Assembly: GCA_015680905.1 (NCBI GenBank)
Contig: CM027382.1
Location: forward strand, 9,335,501-9,399,500
Source: Coptis chinensis
Taxonomy: Eukaryota > Streptophyta > Magnoliopsida > Ranunculales > Ranunculaceae
DNA: 64,000 nt
Direction: 5' to 3'
Shown here: positions 21,803-31,909 of the stretch, piece after piece
How the letters are laid out: each line of letters begins with the position of its first letter
Position numbering within the stretch: the first letter of the stretch is position 1
Translations under genes and position numbers: made by a program
Notes under the pieces: model-generated
Databases searched by the model: none
What the model was told of the DNA's origin: nothing
Seen by the model: only the letters and a program-made list of their open reading frames with translations

Positions 21803-23180
21803 TGATAAGAGCCCAAAACTGTAGTTTTAACCCCTTAATAATCATACTGTTAGACCAATTATGTGAATAATAAGTAAGAGTTAACACCGACACGCTGCTT
21901 TTTATGCATTTCAGCTTCAAAGTCCATTATGTGCGTAAATGTACCACTTTAGCGAGATACGAGGAGCAAAAGGAAAGAGAACTTCCCAAAGCCGATCTTT
22001 GGACTCGAGACCTGGAATTGGGCATACCTTATGTCAAAACGACCGGCTCGAAAGAGCTTTGTAATGGTCCAAGCCTTGACCCAATCAGAGGAGCAGAAGT
22101 GGACGAAAAGTCTGTGGAAGTCAACTGCAGCTGAAGAGGCCTTTTTGGATCGAAGAATTGGGTTTTGGGGCCCCGATTCTCTGGCCCAAAACATGGCTCC
22201 AAGCCCATGCACGTTTTTGGATCTGAATGTATAAAACAAAAGCTTAGCTCTTCATTAATGGTAGCCGAGTTAGAAAATAATAGTTAGCTTAGAATAGGAA
22301 GTAGCCATTAAAATAGCTTCTAGATCTAGATTTAATTGTTTTATTTAAATAGTTTCAAATCTAATTCATTTCATTAGATTAAACCTTGAATCTTGTTCTT
22401 CATTTGATTAGATCAATAAAGTAGTATTCTTTATCAATTTCGATTTTGCCAATTCCAATTCTAGATCTAATTTCAATTCATGTCCTTAGTTCAATTTAGT
22501 CATTAAATTAGATTTCATTATTGTTTAATTAAATAAATTTCAATGCTTTATATTATGTTTAGTTTTAATATAAATGGAAATGATTATGAATGATTCAAGG
22601 CTAAACCTCCATTAGAGGGGGTTGTGAAGCCTTGATGAAAGCTTGATTCGATTCGACATTAGAATCGCCGTATTTTCTATTCCACTCTAGAAATGATTAG
22701 TTCACCATGAGAATGGGTTTAATTGTTCACATGCTAGTTATAATTGGTAGAAATGCCATGTATAATTAGGGGATTAGGAATAACCAATTGTTTCGATGGG
22801 CGATTCAATTCGATTACGACGATTCGTCGTTAGTGGATTAAGTTGAGTTATGGTGGAATCAATCCCTCTAACTCCTTATCAAGAATCAACGTAGCATTCC
22901 CTTAGTATTCGATAACCGACTAGTCAGATCTTGTGGGTAGTTGCATCGTAGTATAATTCCCTTCTCGTGAAACTCTCATAGACTTAAAACGACTAGTTAG
23001 ATTAGAAAACATCCATGCTAGAGCACTAGGAGTGGAACGAACTTATCTACTCCACTATATCTCATAGGATTGAGAGTAGAATTCTTTGATAACTCAAGCA
23101 CGTAAAAGACCAGTTATAGTTTACTTACGTTTGGATTCATTGTTCATTTCGTAGGTAGACTATTCATTTTTCATTTATCA
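21803..23180 (+). mobile_element. Solo LTR of the Athila-like family, nested in Tat pol
   Basis: 1378 bp, starting TGATAAGAGCCC and ending CATTTATCA, so the termini TGATAA/TTATCA are a perfect 6-bp inverted repeat. Flanked by the 5-bp duplication CCAAC. Its first 500 or so bases match the LTR at 5723 of this window, including a TATAAAAC box at 22230. No internal element sequence is present, so LTR-LTR recombination has removed it. LTR plus one target duplication equals 1383 bases, a multiple of three, but the LTR has stops in all frames. Confidence 0.95.
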
Positions 23181-23185
23181 CCAAC

Positions 23186-25135
23186 CTACCACTCAAGCAG
23201 GCACTAAGGACAGAAAGTTCCGGGAGGATGTTGAAGTGGGCAGTGATGCTTAGTGCTTATGAGATACAGTATCAGGGGAGGACCGCGGAGAAAGCACAAG
23301 CAGTGGCAGAATTTCTAGCGGAGTTCCCAGCCGAAGATCCCAATTGGGGAGAAGAGATGGTTATGGAACCAGAGAGAGACGGGGAGCCCAATGTACTGAA
23401 TCCGTGGGATGAAAGAAATGGGTGGAGGATATTTGCGGACGGGTCAGCCACTGATGAAAGTAGCGGCATAGGGGTGGTGTTAGTTACACCCGATAACCAC
23501 CATATAGAGTTGACTGCAAGATTGGGGTTCGCGGCATCTAGTAATGAAGCGGAGTATGAAGCAGTGATAGCAGGACTAAGGATGGCCGAGGATGTGGGGG
23601 TCAGAGAGCTGATAGTGTACTCGGATTCAAATCTCATGATCTGCCAAGTTAATGGGGGATTTGCAGCGCGGTGCCCAAGAATGGCAAAGTATCTGAATGT
23701 GGTGCATGAGAGGGCCCGCAGATTCACAAAGATCCAATTCGTGCACCTGGGTCGCGGAGAGAACAGACACGCAGATGCACTAGCATATGTGGCGGCAGCT
23801 ATGCCGGGGTCAGAGGATAGGATGATACTAGTAGGCAGAGTGGACAGACCCAGCACAGAAGAAGGGGCAGAGACGTGTCATGTGGCAGAAGAGGAAGAAT
23901 GCTGGATGAATCCCATCATCGATTTCTTAGGAGGAAAAGAGGTGACCGACAAGAAAGAAAAGAGAAGGTTGGAACATACCTCCCAAAGATACGTCGTAGC
24001 GGGAGGGGAATTGTACCGGAAAAATTTCAACGGACCCTTGTTAAAATGTTTAAGCCCGCAGTCAGCTAAAGAGGTGTTAAGTGAGCTGCATGAGGGCGAC
24101 TGTGGGAGCCATTCCGCGGGAAGGACCACTGCGCACCGACTGTTAACGCAGGGTTACTTTCGGCCCCACATGAAGAGAGATGCGGTGGACTTCGCCAAGA
24201 AATGTGACAAATGTCAGAAGTTTGCACAACGGATATTCGCTCCCGCCGAACCCCTGCATAATGTGTCGAGTCCGTGGCCGTTTTCCATGTGGGCGATGGA
24301 TGTCGTGGGGCCATTGCCCATGGCCAGTGGCAAGAGGCGATACATGCTAGCGGTCACAGACTACTTCACAAAATGGATAGAGGTCGTCCCTTTGCAGCAA
24401 GTCAAAGAGACGCAGGTGATTAAGTTTTTGTGGGAAAACATCATATGTAGGTTCGGATTGCCGTATGCTGTCATCGCAGATAACGGGACACAGTTCACGG
24501 GAGCTAAAGTGGCGGCGTTTCTACGGACATACCGGGTGAAACAAGGATTCTCAGCCCCTTACAACCCAAAGGGCAACGGACAGGCTGAATCTTCCAACAA
24601 AACGATAATGAAGAATTTGAAAAGGAAGTTGGAAGATAAAAAAGGCGCCTGGGCCGACGAATTGAATCATGTTCTATGGGCCTACTGGACCACACCGAGA
24701 ACTAGCACCAAAGAGACACCATTTGCCATGGCATACGGAGTTGAAGCCGTGATTCCCTCAGAGATGATCACGAGTACAATGAGAACCAAAGTGGTGAAGG
24801 ATGGGTCGAACTGGCGCATTTTGGCGGGGGACTTAAACCTAGTAGAAGAGAAAAGAGACGCAGCTCGCATCCGACTGGAAGAATATCACCGAAGATTGCA
24901 GAGACAGTACAACCAAATGGTCAAGCCGCGACATTTCAAGATTGGGGAGATGGTGCTGCGGCGAGTGACTCCAAGCACAAAAGAAGAGAAGGATGGGAAG
25001 CTGGGGCCAACATGGGAGGGGCCGTACACCGTGGTGGAGGCAAGAGGGTCAGGGACCTACAAGTTGCAAACCATGAAGGGCAAACTGATAGAAAAACCAT
25101 GGAATGTAAGAATGTTGAAGAAGTTTCATAGTTAA
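23186..25135 (+). pseudogene. Tat second RNase H and integrase (ORF still open)
   Basis: Beyond the solo LTR the polyprotein is open from 23228 to TAA 25135, 635 codons after the first Met. LKWAVMLSAYEIQYQGR joins to the RT part. The second, Tat-specific RNase H lies at about 23424-23790 (IFADGSATDESSGIGVVL, ASSNEAEYEAVIAGL, YSDSNLMICQVNG, GRGENRHADALA). Integrase follows: a zinc-binding H-H-C-C region (SELHEGDCGSH...CDKCQKF, about 24080-24225), then the core with Asp 24299, Asp 24479 and Glu 24587; the last two are 35 residues apart (D-x35-E). The C-terminus (FKIGEMVLRRV, GPTWEGPYTVVEA) has no chromodomain. Integrase therefore looks intact, but upstream lesions block its translation. Confidence 0.9.
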
Positions 25136-25329
25136 AGGTAGGAAAAGCTTGAACGATGTAAGGAGGTCCAACATAGAGGCCGACAGCTGAATGTAAATAT
25201 ATAAAACCACAGCACTTTTGGGGAATGAAATGGCGTTTGTTATATGCAATGTCGTAGGGAATAACGCAAACCAGGGATCAGCGGAGAGAGTGTGGATAGG
25301 GACAAATAGAATGCACCCAATAAGTATGA
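25136..25329 (+). other. Spacer after Tat integrase
   Basis: A short non-coding stretch between the pol stop and the tandem-repeat block, containing nothing else recognisable. Confidence 0.5.
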
Positions 25330-26110
25330 GAGTAGGATCGAGCCGCGAGGGGGATGAGCCCCCGCGGATCCTAGAGGCCAGCGACACGGGGGCAATAGAG
25401 TGTTCTCGGCAAGTGCATGAGACTGAGCGACCCGCGGGGTGGGACGAGCCCCTCGTGGATCGGAGATGTCAGAGACAGATGGGGCAATAAAGTGTCCCAG
25501 CAAGGGTAAGAGACTAGGCGAGCCGCGGGGGGGATGAGCCCCTCGCGGACCCCAGAGTCCAGCGACACGGGGGCAATAGAGTATTCCCGGCTAGTGCAGG
25601 AGACTGAGCGACCCGCGGGGTGGGATGAGCCCCTCGCGGATCGGAGATGTCAGAGACAGGTGGGGCAATAAAATGTCCCAGCAAGGGTAAGAGACTGGGC
25701 GAGCCGCGGGGGGGATGAGCCCCTCGCGGACCCTAGAGTCCAGCGACACGGGGACAATAGAGTGTTCCCAGCAAATGCAGGAGACTGAGCGACCCGCGGG
25801 GAGGGATGAGCCCCTCATGGATCGGAGATGTCAGAGACAGGAGGGGCAATAAAGTGTCCCAGCAAGGGTAAGAGACTGGGCGAGCCGCGGAGGGGAAGAG
25901 CCCCTCGCGGATCATATAGGCCAGCGACACGGAGGCAATATAGTGTTCCTGGCAAGTGTGGGAGGCGGAGCGATCCGCGGGGTGGGATGAGCCCCTCACG
26001 GATCGGAGACGTCAGAGACAGGTGGGGCGATAAAATGTACCAGCAAAGGTGATAGACTGAAGCGAGCCACGGGGTGGGATGAGCCCCTCGCGGATCATAG
26101 ATGTTAATAA
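25330..26110 (+). repeat. Tandem-repeat block in the Tat 3' region, about 181-bp dimeric unit
   Basis: Four to five units, each built of two half-units of about 90 bp: one with GAGACTGAGCGACCCGCGG and GGAGATGTCAGAGACAG, the other with GAGACTGGGCGAGCCGCGG and TCCAGCGACACGG. Both halves contain GGGATGAGCCCCTCGCGGA. Starts of the first type fall near 25417, 25600 and 25781; starts of the second near 25510, 25690 and 25870. Tandem repeats in this position are usual in Tat elements, but the core motif also recurs in a different element at 44058-44470. Confidence 0.92.
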
Positions 26111-26230
26111 CGCGGGGGCAAAGAGAGGGGCCCCGGCTTGTTTGAGCCCCTTTGCTGACGCAGGAAAGGAAGATAGCTCGGAGGAGATTTGGAATAACAA
26201 ATAAGAGTTGAGTAAAAACATACATGAGAA

Positions 26231-28574
26231 TTACAAGCTACTTCGAATGGGGGAGAGACAATAGTAAAGCATAGGAAATCCAAAATATTTTGTTACAGGG
26301 GAAGCATGGCCAACAGCATGGCCAGGAAAGCAAAAATATCCTATAACAAAACAGTGGTCGCTAGTTAATATCAGAGGCGGGCTCATCGACAGGCAGCCCA
26401 AAGATCTTTGGCGGCCTTGTCGAGGAGGCCGGTGGTAGGACTTCCGGGGGCGTCGCCTACAAGCGTCGGGGAGTGCCACTGTGGTGTGAGTGACCGGCCT
26501 TTCAGGGAGGAGGCGGCCCTCTTGAATGAGTCTGTCCATGGCTTCCTGAAGTTTCTTGGCCACCCTCTTGTCAGCCAAAAGCTTGAAGCGGTCGCGGAGT
26601 ATGTTCATGTCCGCTAGGTTCTTTTGGGACTCGGCGGCGCTGGCCTCTTCATACTTCTGTTTAAGGGCCTCTAGATCCTCTTGGTGCTTCTGGGCCGCGG
26701 AGTCCAAGGGGAGCTGATGGTGCTGGAGAAGGGAGTCCCTTTGCTGACTTAGGCGGCTATTGACTTGGTCCATATACGTTTGGTGGGTGCGCTCAGCAGT
26801 CTGGAGCTCATCTTGGGCCTGCAGCTTGGCCAGGTTGGCGGCTGCCAATTCCGATTGAAGGCTAGCATGGGGGCGCTCGCCGCAGGGTCCGGTCCGGCTC
26901 CTTCTCCGGGGTAGACGGTTTGTTTTTGGGTAATCGAAAAGGCCGCGAATCATGTAAGAGATATCCAGACTGACCTGAGACACAAGGGAGAAGATAAAAA
27001 AAAAAAAAAAGAGGAGAGAGAACGTACCCTTTCCCAGTTGGTGTACAACGACGTGCGATGCGAATCGAATGTACCACCGTCTGCATACGCGATATCGCGG
27101 GGTAAATGGGAGTTATAAAATAAGGAAGAGGCAACCGCGGCATTGTCTAGAGCCGAGTCATCAGTATTCACTCGGCGGTTGCGCACCTTAAAGACTGGGC
27201 GGAACTCTTCTACAGCGACAGGGGAAGGTGCCGGGACATCAGTGGGCATGGGCGCCGAAGCAGGTTCCTTGCCAGCTCGGTGAGAAGGGAGTGATGGCGC
27301 GGCAAGGGGCCGGGTAGCAGCGAGTGGGGTGGGGTCCCCAGGAGCAGAGTCATGTGGTGTAGGGAGCTCGGGCCCGACAGAACTTGATGTCCGCGGTTTC
27401 TTATAGGGCGGTTGTTCTTCAGAAGTACGGACCTTGGCAGAGGGAACCTCTCTAACCACCTCGTCGTCGAGTCATTTGTCAAATAACCGCGCGGTATGTA
27501 CATCCATGTCGCCGGTGGGGAGTTGTGGTATTGATCAGCCGGTCGGGATGGGCGGCGAGGAATGGATGCCCTTGGGGGGAGGGGGGGTCTTGGTTGCGGT
27601 GGGAGGCGTGGGAGCGGGACCTTTTCTTGGGGGAGGCTCGGGGTTTGCGCTCTTTGGGAGGGGGAGGGCGGTAAAAGGGGGCAGAAAAATAACCGAAGTG
27701 TTGGAGTTCAGGAACTTGCAGAAGTGGAGTCGCGGTAGTAGGGTGAATACCTAGATGGGCAGCTTGGTCAGGTCCAAGGTCGCGGAGTCGTTGGAAGATA
27801 GGACTGGAAATGCCAGAGTATATTTGGGACTTGGAATCTGGTCGCCACCCTGTACAAGGAAGAAAAACCACGGTTAGGAAAGAACGAAAGAGTACGTCAG
27901 AAGAGGAAGGGAGAGCCGAGATACTCACCGCGGGATTTGAAGGCGAGGTGGTTAAGAGTCAGATCATCGGGGAGGTCCGCGGATAGAAAGGGACCTGACA
28001 CGTACAAGGGGTAATGGTGCCATACTTTATCTGAGGAGGTGATATGAAGCAAGAAATTCTTCTTTCGAGGACGCACGCAGAAAGACTGGTACCCGACCCC
28101 GACATCTTTGGTGCTCTTTTTGAGGTAATACTGAGAGAAGATGTTGCGGCTCGTGATTTTGGGGTCCCCGGTCTGATTGTAAGAATTTGCGGCATACATA
28201 ATTCTCCAAAAATTGCCTATGCCTTGGCAGGGGGGAATATTGAAATGGTTGCATACCTCGACATCTAACAAGGTAAGAGGTAGTCGCAAGCCGGCCACAA
28301 TTTGGCCTACCGTGACAACCAGGCACCCCGGACGTCGAGGAACCAGGTGGGGGTAATGGGTGATGGTAGGCACGTGTTCTAAAATTATGTCGGTCGGGAT
28401 ACCATAGGCCGCCCTAATTGCGGCCAAGTTAGGTCTACGATATCAAGAAGGGGGCGGCAGTAAAGAGGCTGGACGGCCAGAGATGGAAGGGACCGCAGCC
28501 GAAACAGGGGGGGACGGAGACGCTACCCCGTCAGATTGGGATGAGGAGGAGTCAGAAGGCTCAGAGTCCGACAT
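26231..28574 (-). pseudogene. Antisense additional ORF of the Tat element (transposase_28/plant-mobile-like), with introns
   Basis: A minus-strand gene lies between the Tat repeats and 3' LTR. The start is ATG 28574 (MSDSEPSDSSSSQSDG). A TGA at 28445-28443 interrupts the frame once, then AAIRAAYGIPTDIILEHVP, PGCLVVTVGQIVAGLRLPL and CQGIGNFWRIMYAANSY follow, matching the PF04195-like family. The exon ends at 27928 with CGCG|GTGAGTATC; the acceptor TTCCTTGTACAG precedes the exon starting 27849, joining in frame (78-bp intron). Further 3' the frame changes near 27480. A second candidate intron at 27027-26975 is only 53 bp, short for plants, but also joins in frame (NWER|VSLD). The last part (about 26880-26500) is a coiled coil with many Gln, Glu and Leu. 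Such antisense ORFs are known for the Tat lineage; their function is unknown. Confidence 0.65.
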
Positions 28575-28649
28575 TGAAGAAATACGACAAGATCTAGAAG
28601 ATGAAAATTTCAAACAAAAGCGGAAAATAAAGAGATTCGAGCGCAAAGA

Positions 28650-29131
28650 GACTTACCGAGGGAGGGGACAGCTTGAGTGGAATGCGCGAGAAGGAAGAGG
28701 TTAACCGGAAAAAGAGGGGAAGGGTGACCAGTAGCGGGGGCTTGGCCGGAGTGAATGAAGAGAGCAGCAAGAAGAAAAAAGAGAAGTTTGAAGAGATAGA
28801 AGGAAGGTGAAGTGGGAGAAGAAGAGGAAGTGGAGAGGTTTATGTAGGGGAAGGGTGAAGACGTCTTTTGGGAGAGTAAGGAAGGTCGAAGGGCTGGGGG
28901 CAGAAGGGTAATTGCACATAATGTGGAAACCGAGGCGACAAGACAGTCAGCCAATCTAAAGGAGACACGTGGCAACACGAAGTACGAGAGTCGGCGAAAA
29001 ACGTGCGTGATGAGTGCAATCATTCTTACACGAAAACCGAGGGGCACGCGCGAAGACGCACGGATAACGAGGAGAAAGGGTTTCTTGACTCCAGGCCCAT
29101 AAATAGGACCGCGGAGTCAAGAAGGGGCATT
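28650..29131 (+). other. 3' end of the Tat internal region with polypurine tract
   Basis: Purine-rich plus strand (AAGAAGAAAAAAGAG type runs at about 28760-28840) that on the minus strand would be the 5' leader and promoter side of the antisense ORF. GAAGGGGCAT at 29121-29130, next to the LTR start at 29132, is the probable polypurine tract. No other gene is seen. Confidence 0.55.
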
Positions 29132-29548
29132 TGTATGGGCTCGGTGGAGAAAAGGGCTGCCAGATCAGCGGACCTCCTGGAGGAGTCAGAGTAATGGGAT
29201 AGGGCGGGAGCACTGGAATCAAACCTAGGGTAAGACCAGGTCAGCGGGACATCAGATGGGGGGAGGGTAGCCTAGGAAGGTCCACCGAGTGGCAGGGGAT
29301 CATAGCCGGGAAACCCTAGAGCGCGGACGTGGCAGGGGTACGGCAGAAAGAGGGATGGTTGGATGGGAGGACAGCTGGACGGATAAGACGCGAAGGGAAG
29401 GGATATAAAAGGGAGAGGATAGGGAAGAAAAAAGAAAAAGAAAAGAGAGAGGGGAGGCGAGGGAGACGATCCATCGTTTGGGACCCAGAGAGAGAAAAGC
29501 GTGTGAGTCAACATTGATAGAGATCATAGAAACTATTGTGTTAGAACA
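29132..29548 (+). mobile_element. 3' LTR of the Tat/Retand element
   Basis: 417 bp, TGTATGGGCTCGG...TTAGAACA, same length as the 5' LTR, followed by the target duplication CTTGT (29549-29553). Confidence 0.95.
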
Positions 29549-29553
29549 CTTGT

Positions 29554-30620
29554 TGTGATGCAAGGACCTCACTCTGAGCATGCCTTCCTTGGAGCAGAGA
29601 TCTATCCGGACTCGTGTTTTTCTCATTTTAACTGCAACTGCTAGCTGGTGCAATGCCAACCAAGCAACGAGTGGGAATGGACAGTGGAGGTTAATCAAAT
29701 TTGTGTAGGTCGTGTAAGCCCTGTTCCTGCCCAATGTTTGTGTATGCATTTAAGTTTTCTTTTCGGTGACGGTCTCTTCTCAGTCCACATCAATTAACAC
29801 TTAACACTGAAGCTTGTGTAAAATTTTAAAGGAGAAAATGTAATGCTCGAGTGATGCACATTTAATTGGGAAAATATGAGAACATAATGTTACAATCTCA
29901 TTCGTATGAGAAACATACAGATAACCAGAGCTTGCACTCTAATGTGGCTTTCGGTCTCCATGTGATTGGTAGGCGATGCGGTTCTCTGTTTTTGTGTTCT
30001 TATGATACAGGTTGCACCTTGAAGCCAATCGAGCATTTCTGCTTTGGAGCTTGTCATCCTTTGCAGTGCATTTCTGGAAGATGTTTCAGCCAATAGCCAC
30101 TTTGTATGGACTGACACAGTTTTTGGGCAACTCTTTCATTGTTCACTTGCTGATTACCAGCTGCTGTTTCTTTGAAATTGGTAATGGTGGGCGCGAGGAA
30201 TTTTTGTAACTGTCAACAAAGTCATACTTTATAATCAATGCTCCTAGCAAGGTGAGAGGGAAAGGAGGCCAAATATGGTTCAGGTTGTATTTTACCGCCA
30301 AATATGGTTCAGGTTGTATTTTACCGTTTCATCAGCTTTGTTCTTAATATTTGCCTTTAATGAAAAATGGCAACCCCATCATTGTTCAAGATGAGCCCTG
30401 CATAGCATTTCCTACTTGTCTTTTGTCGTACACATATTTCCAGGAAGTACAACCTTAACAAACATTGATTTCACACCTTGTGTTCGGTAACTCAATATAT
30501 ATATGTATAAGAATCAAACGCCATGCCATAGTTTTCATACTTTCTTTCTTACTGGAAAACTAGAAAAATTAGAAACTCCCGTTCCACAAATCACACTTCA
30601 TAATTGATGGGGAAAACAAA
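29554..30620 (+). other. Flank continuing from the FEX 3' side; no gene recognised
   Basis: Sequence that was contiguous with 17790-17937 before the Tat element inserted. It may hold the rest of the FEX 3'UTR and intergenic DNA. Short ORFs show no recognisable domain. Confidence 0.4.
30269..30326 (+). repeat. 29-bp perfect tandem duplication
   Basis: CCAAATATGGTTCAGGTTGT plus ATTTTACCG occurs at 30269-30297 and again at 30298-30326. Confidence 0.92.
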
Positions 30621-30951
30621 CAGGGCCTGCTCATGCCATTCCGGCCCTAAGCGAAAGTTAAAAGTGGGTCTTCTCATATCAATAAATTAAATTTTGTGTG
30701 CACTACTGCACTGTATATGTCAATTTTTTTCTATTGAAACGTAAAACTTTACAAATGATATTGGAATGAAATATTGAAAATAAAATTCTAGATAAAATAT
30801 GGAAACTTAAGTTTGATCATTTAAATTAGTGATGGCTCAATATGTATAAAGGACTTAATTACATTCTGTATGTAAATTCATGTGCATTTCTTTTATTTTT
30901 ATGAAGAAAATAGGGCAGCAGAGAGCAGAGAGTAATGATATTTATTGTAAA

Positions 30952-31377
30952 CTAGGGTATGCCCGTGCCTACGGCCCGCGAGACCTCAACGCGCCTGCGA
31001 CATTACCCCGACAACTCATCGCGCCTTCATCGCAAGACATACACGCATCTTAGGCGTAAAATATTCGCACAAGACCAAATAAACAACTCAATTTATAAAT
31101 ACTGGCCCGGCAAGGCCATCCAATTACCCATTATCTATAAGCCCAAATCAATTGGGGCTTAACGGTTTATGAGCAAATTTCAACAATTTATAAGTCCAGC
31201 TGCAATTGTTGACTTTTGGTTGATTTTTGGATATATCCCATAGTATTGATTACACTTAACAAAATTACACAAACTCTCCAAACACTTGGATTTGCCATGT
31301 CACAACTTAGAAAAGATAATGACAACCATTAGATGGAGTCTCTGTGGGCTCCACACCATTGCTTTTTATTATATAGA
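30952..31377 (-). mobile_element. Non-autonomous Helitron, 426 bp
   Basis: On the minus strand it starts TCTATATAATAAAAAG and ends CTAG, with A before and T after, the standard Helitron insertion pattern and no target duplication. Near the 3' end an imperfect hairpin (GGCCGT/ACGGGC) stands about 6 bases before CTAG. No coding sequence. Confidence 0.7.
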
Positions 31378-31909
31378 TTTTATCTTGTTGTTTTTATGTT
31401 AAACTCAAATTACTTAGAGACTTTGGAGTAATCACAAGGGCCAGAACAAATAGAACTTAATGGATCTTTAGTTTGGTTAATTGTGTATATATAATTTGGA
31501 TTGGGTCTCTCTCTTTATAATAGCAACACATGGCCATAAGATTTACTAGCTTTCGAACCCGTCTTACAAACGGGTGCCGTTATATTAAATTATTGTCAAA
31601 AATATTAGCAACTATGCATAGCTATGATATATGAAAATTATATTAATCAGTCATTCAAATTTTTTGTACCACTCTCTATAAAAAGGAAGCACCAAACTTT
31701 GATAAAACTCATCGACTTCTTTTTGTTGTTAGGTTTAATAATAGAAGTTTGATTGAAGTTTTGTGAAAATGCCCAATGTGACGAAGATAATATTGAAGCT
31801 ATTTGAATAGCATGACATTCTTAATCATAATAAAAAAATTATGATAAACACTACTTAAAATGCAAAACTATATTTGTCGAGACATTTATTCACCCTACAT
31901 ATAATACAA

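Larger units (their letters stand above)
17943..29548 (+). mobile_element. Complete Tat/Retand-type Ty3/gypsy retrotransposon with antisense ORF, inactive
   Basis: The element is bounded by two 417-bp LTRs (TGTATGGG...TTAGAACA) and a perfect 5-bp target duplication CTTGT at 17938-17942 and 29549-29553. After the left LTR come a TGGCGCC-type primer-binding site, gag, protease, reverse transcriptase, a degraded RNase H, a second RNase H, and integrase; then about 4 kb of non-pol sequence with tandem repeats and an antisense, intron-containing ORF, and a polypurine tract. Two RNase H domains and an antisense additional ORF are established hallmarks of the plant Tat lineage. In-frame stops, frameshifts and a nested solo LTR inactivate it. 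Confidence 0.93.

Noticed and set aside
23272..23856. 194-codon minus-strand ORF
   Set aside because: Complement of the well-defined second RNase H domain of the Tat element.
25591..26225. Repetitive minus-strand ORFs with SLDSGVREGLIPPA-type periodicity
   Set aside because: They are translations of the 181-bp tandem repeat and lack any start or regulatory context; not a repeat protein.
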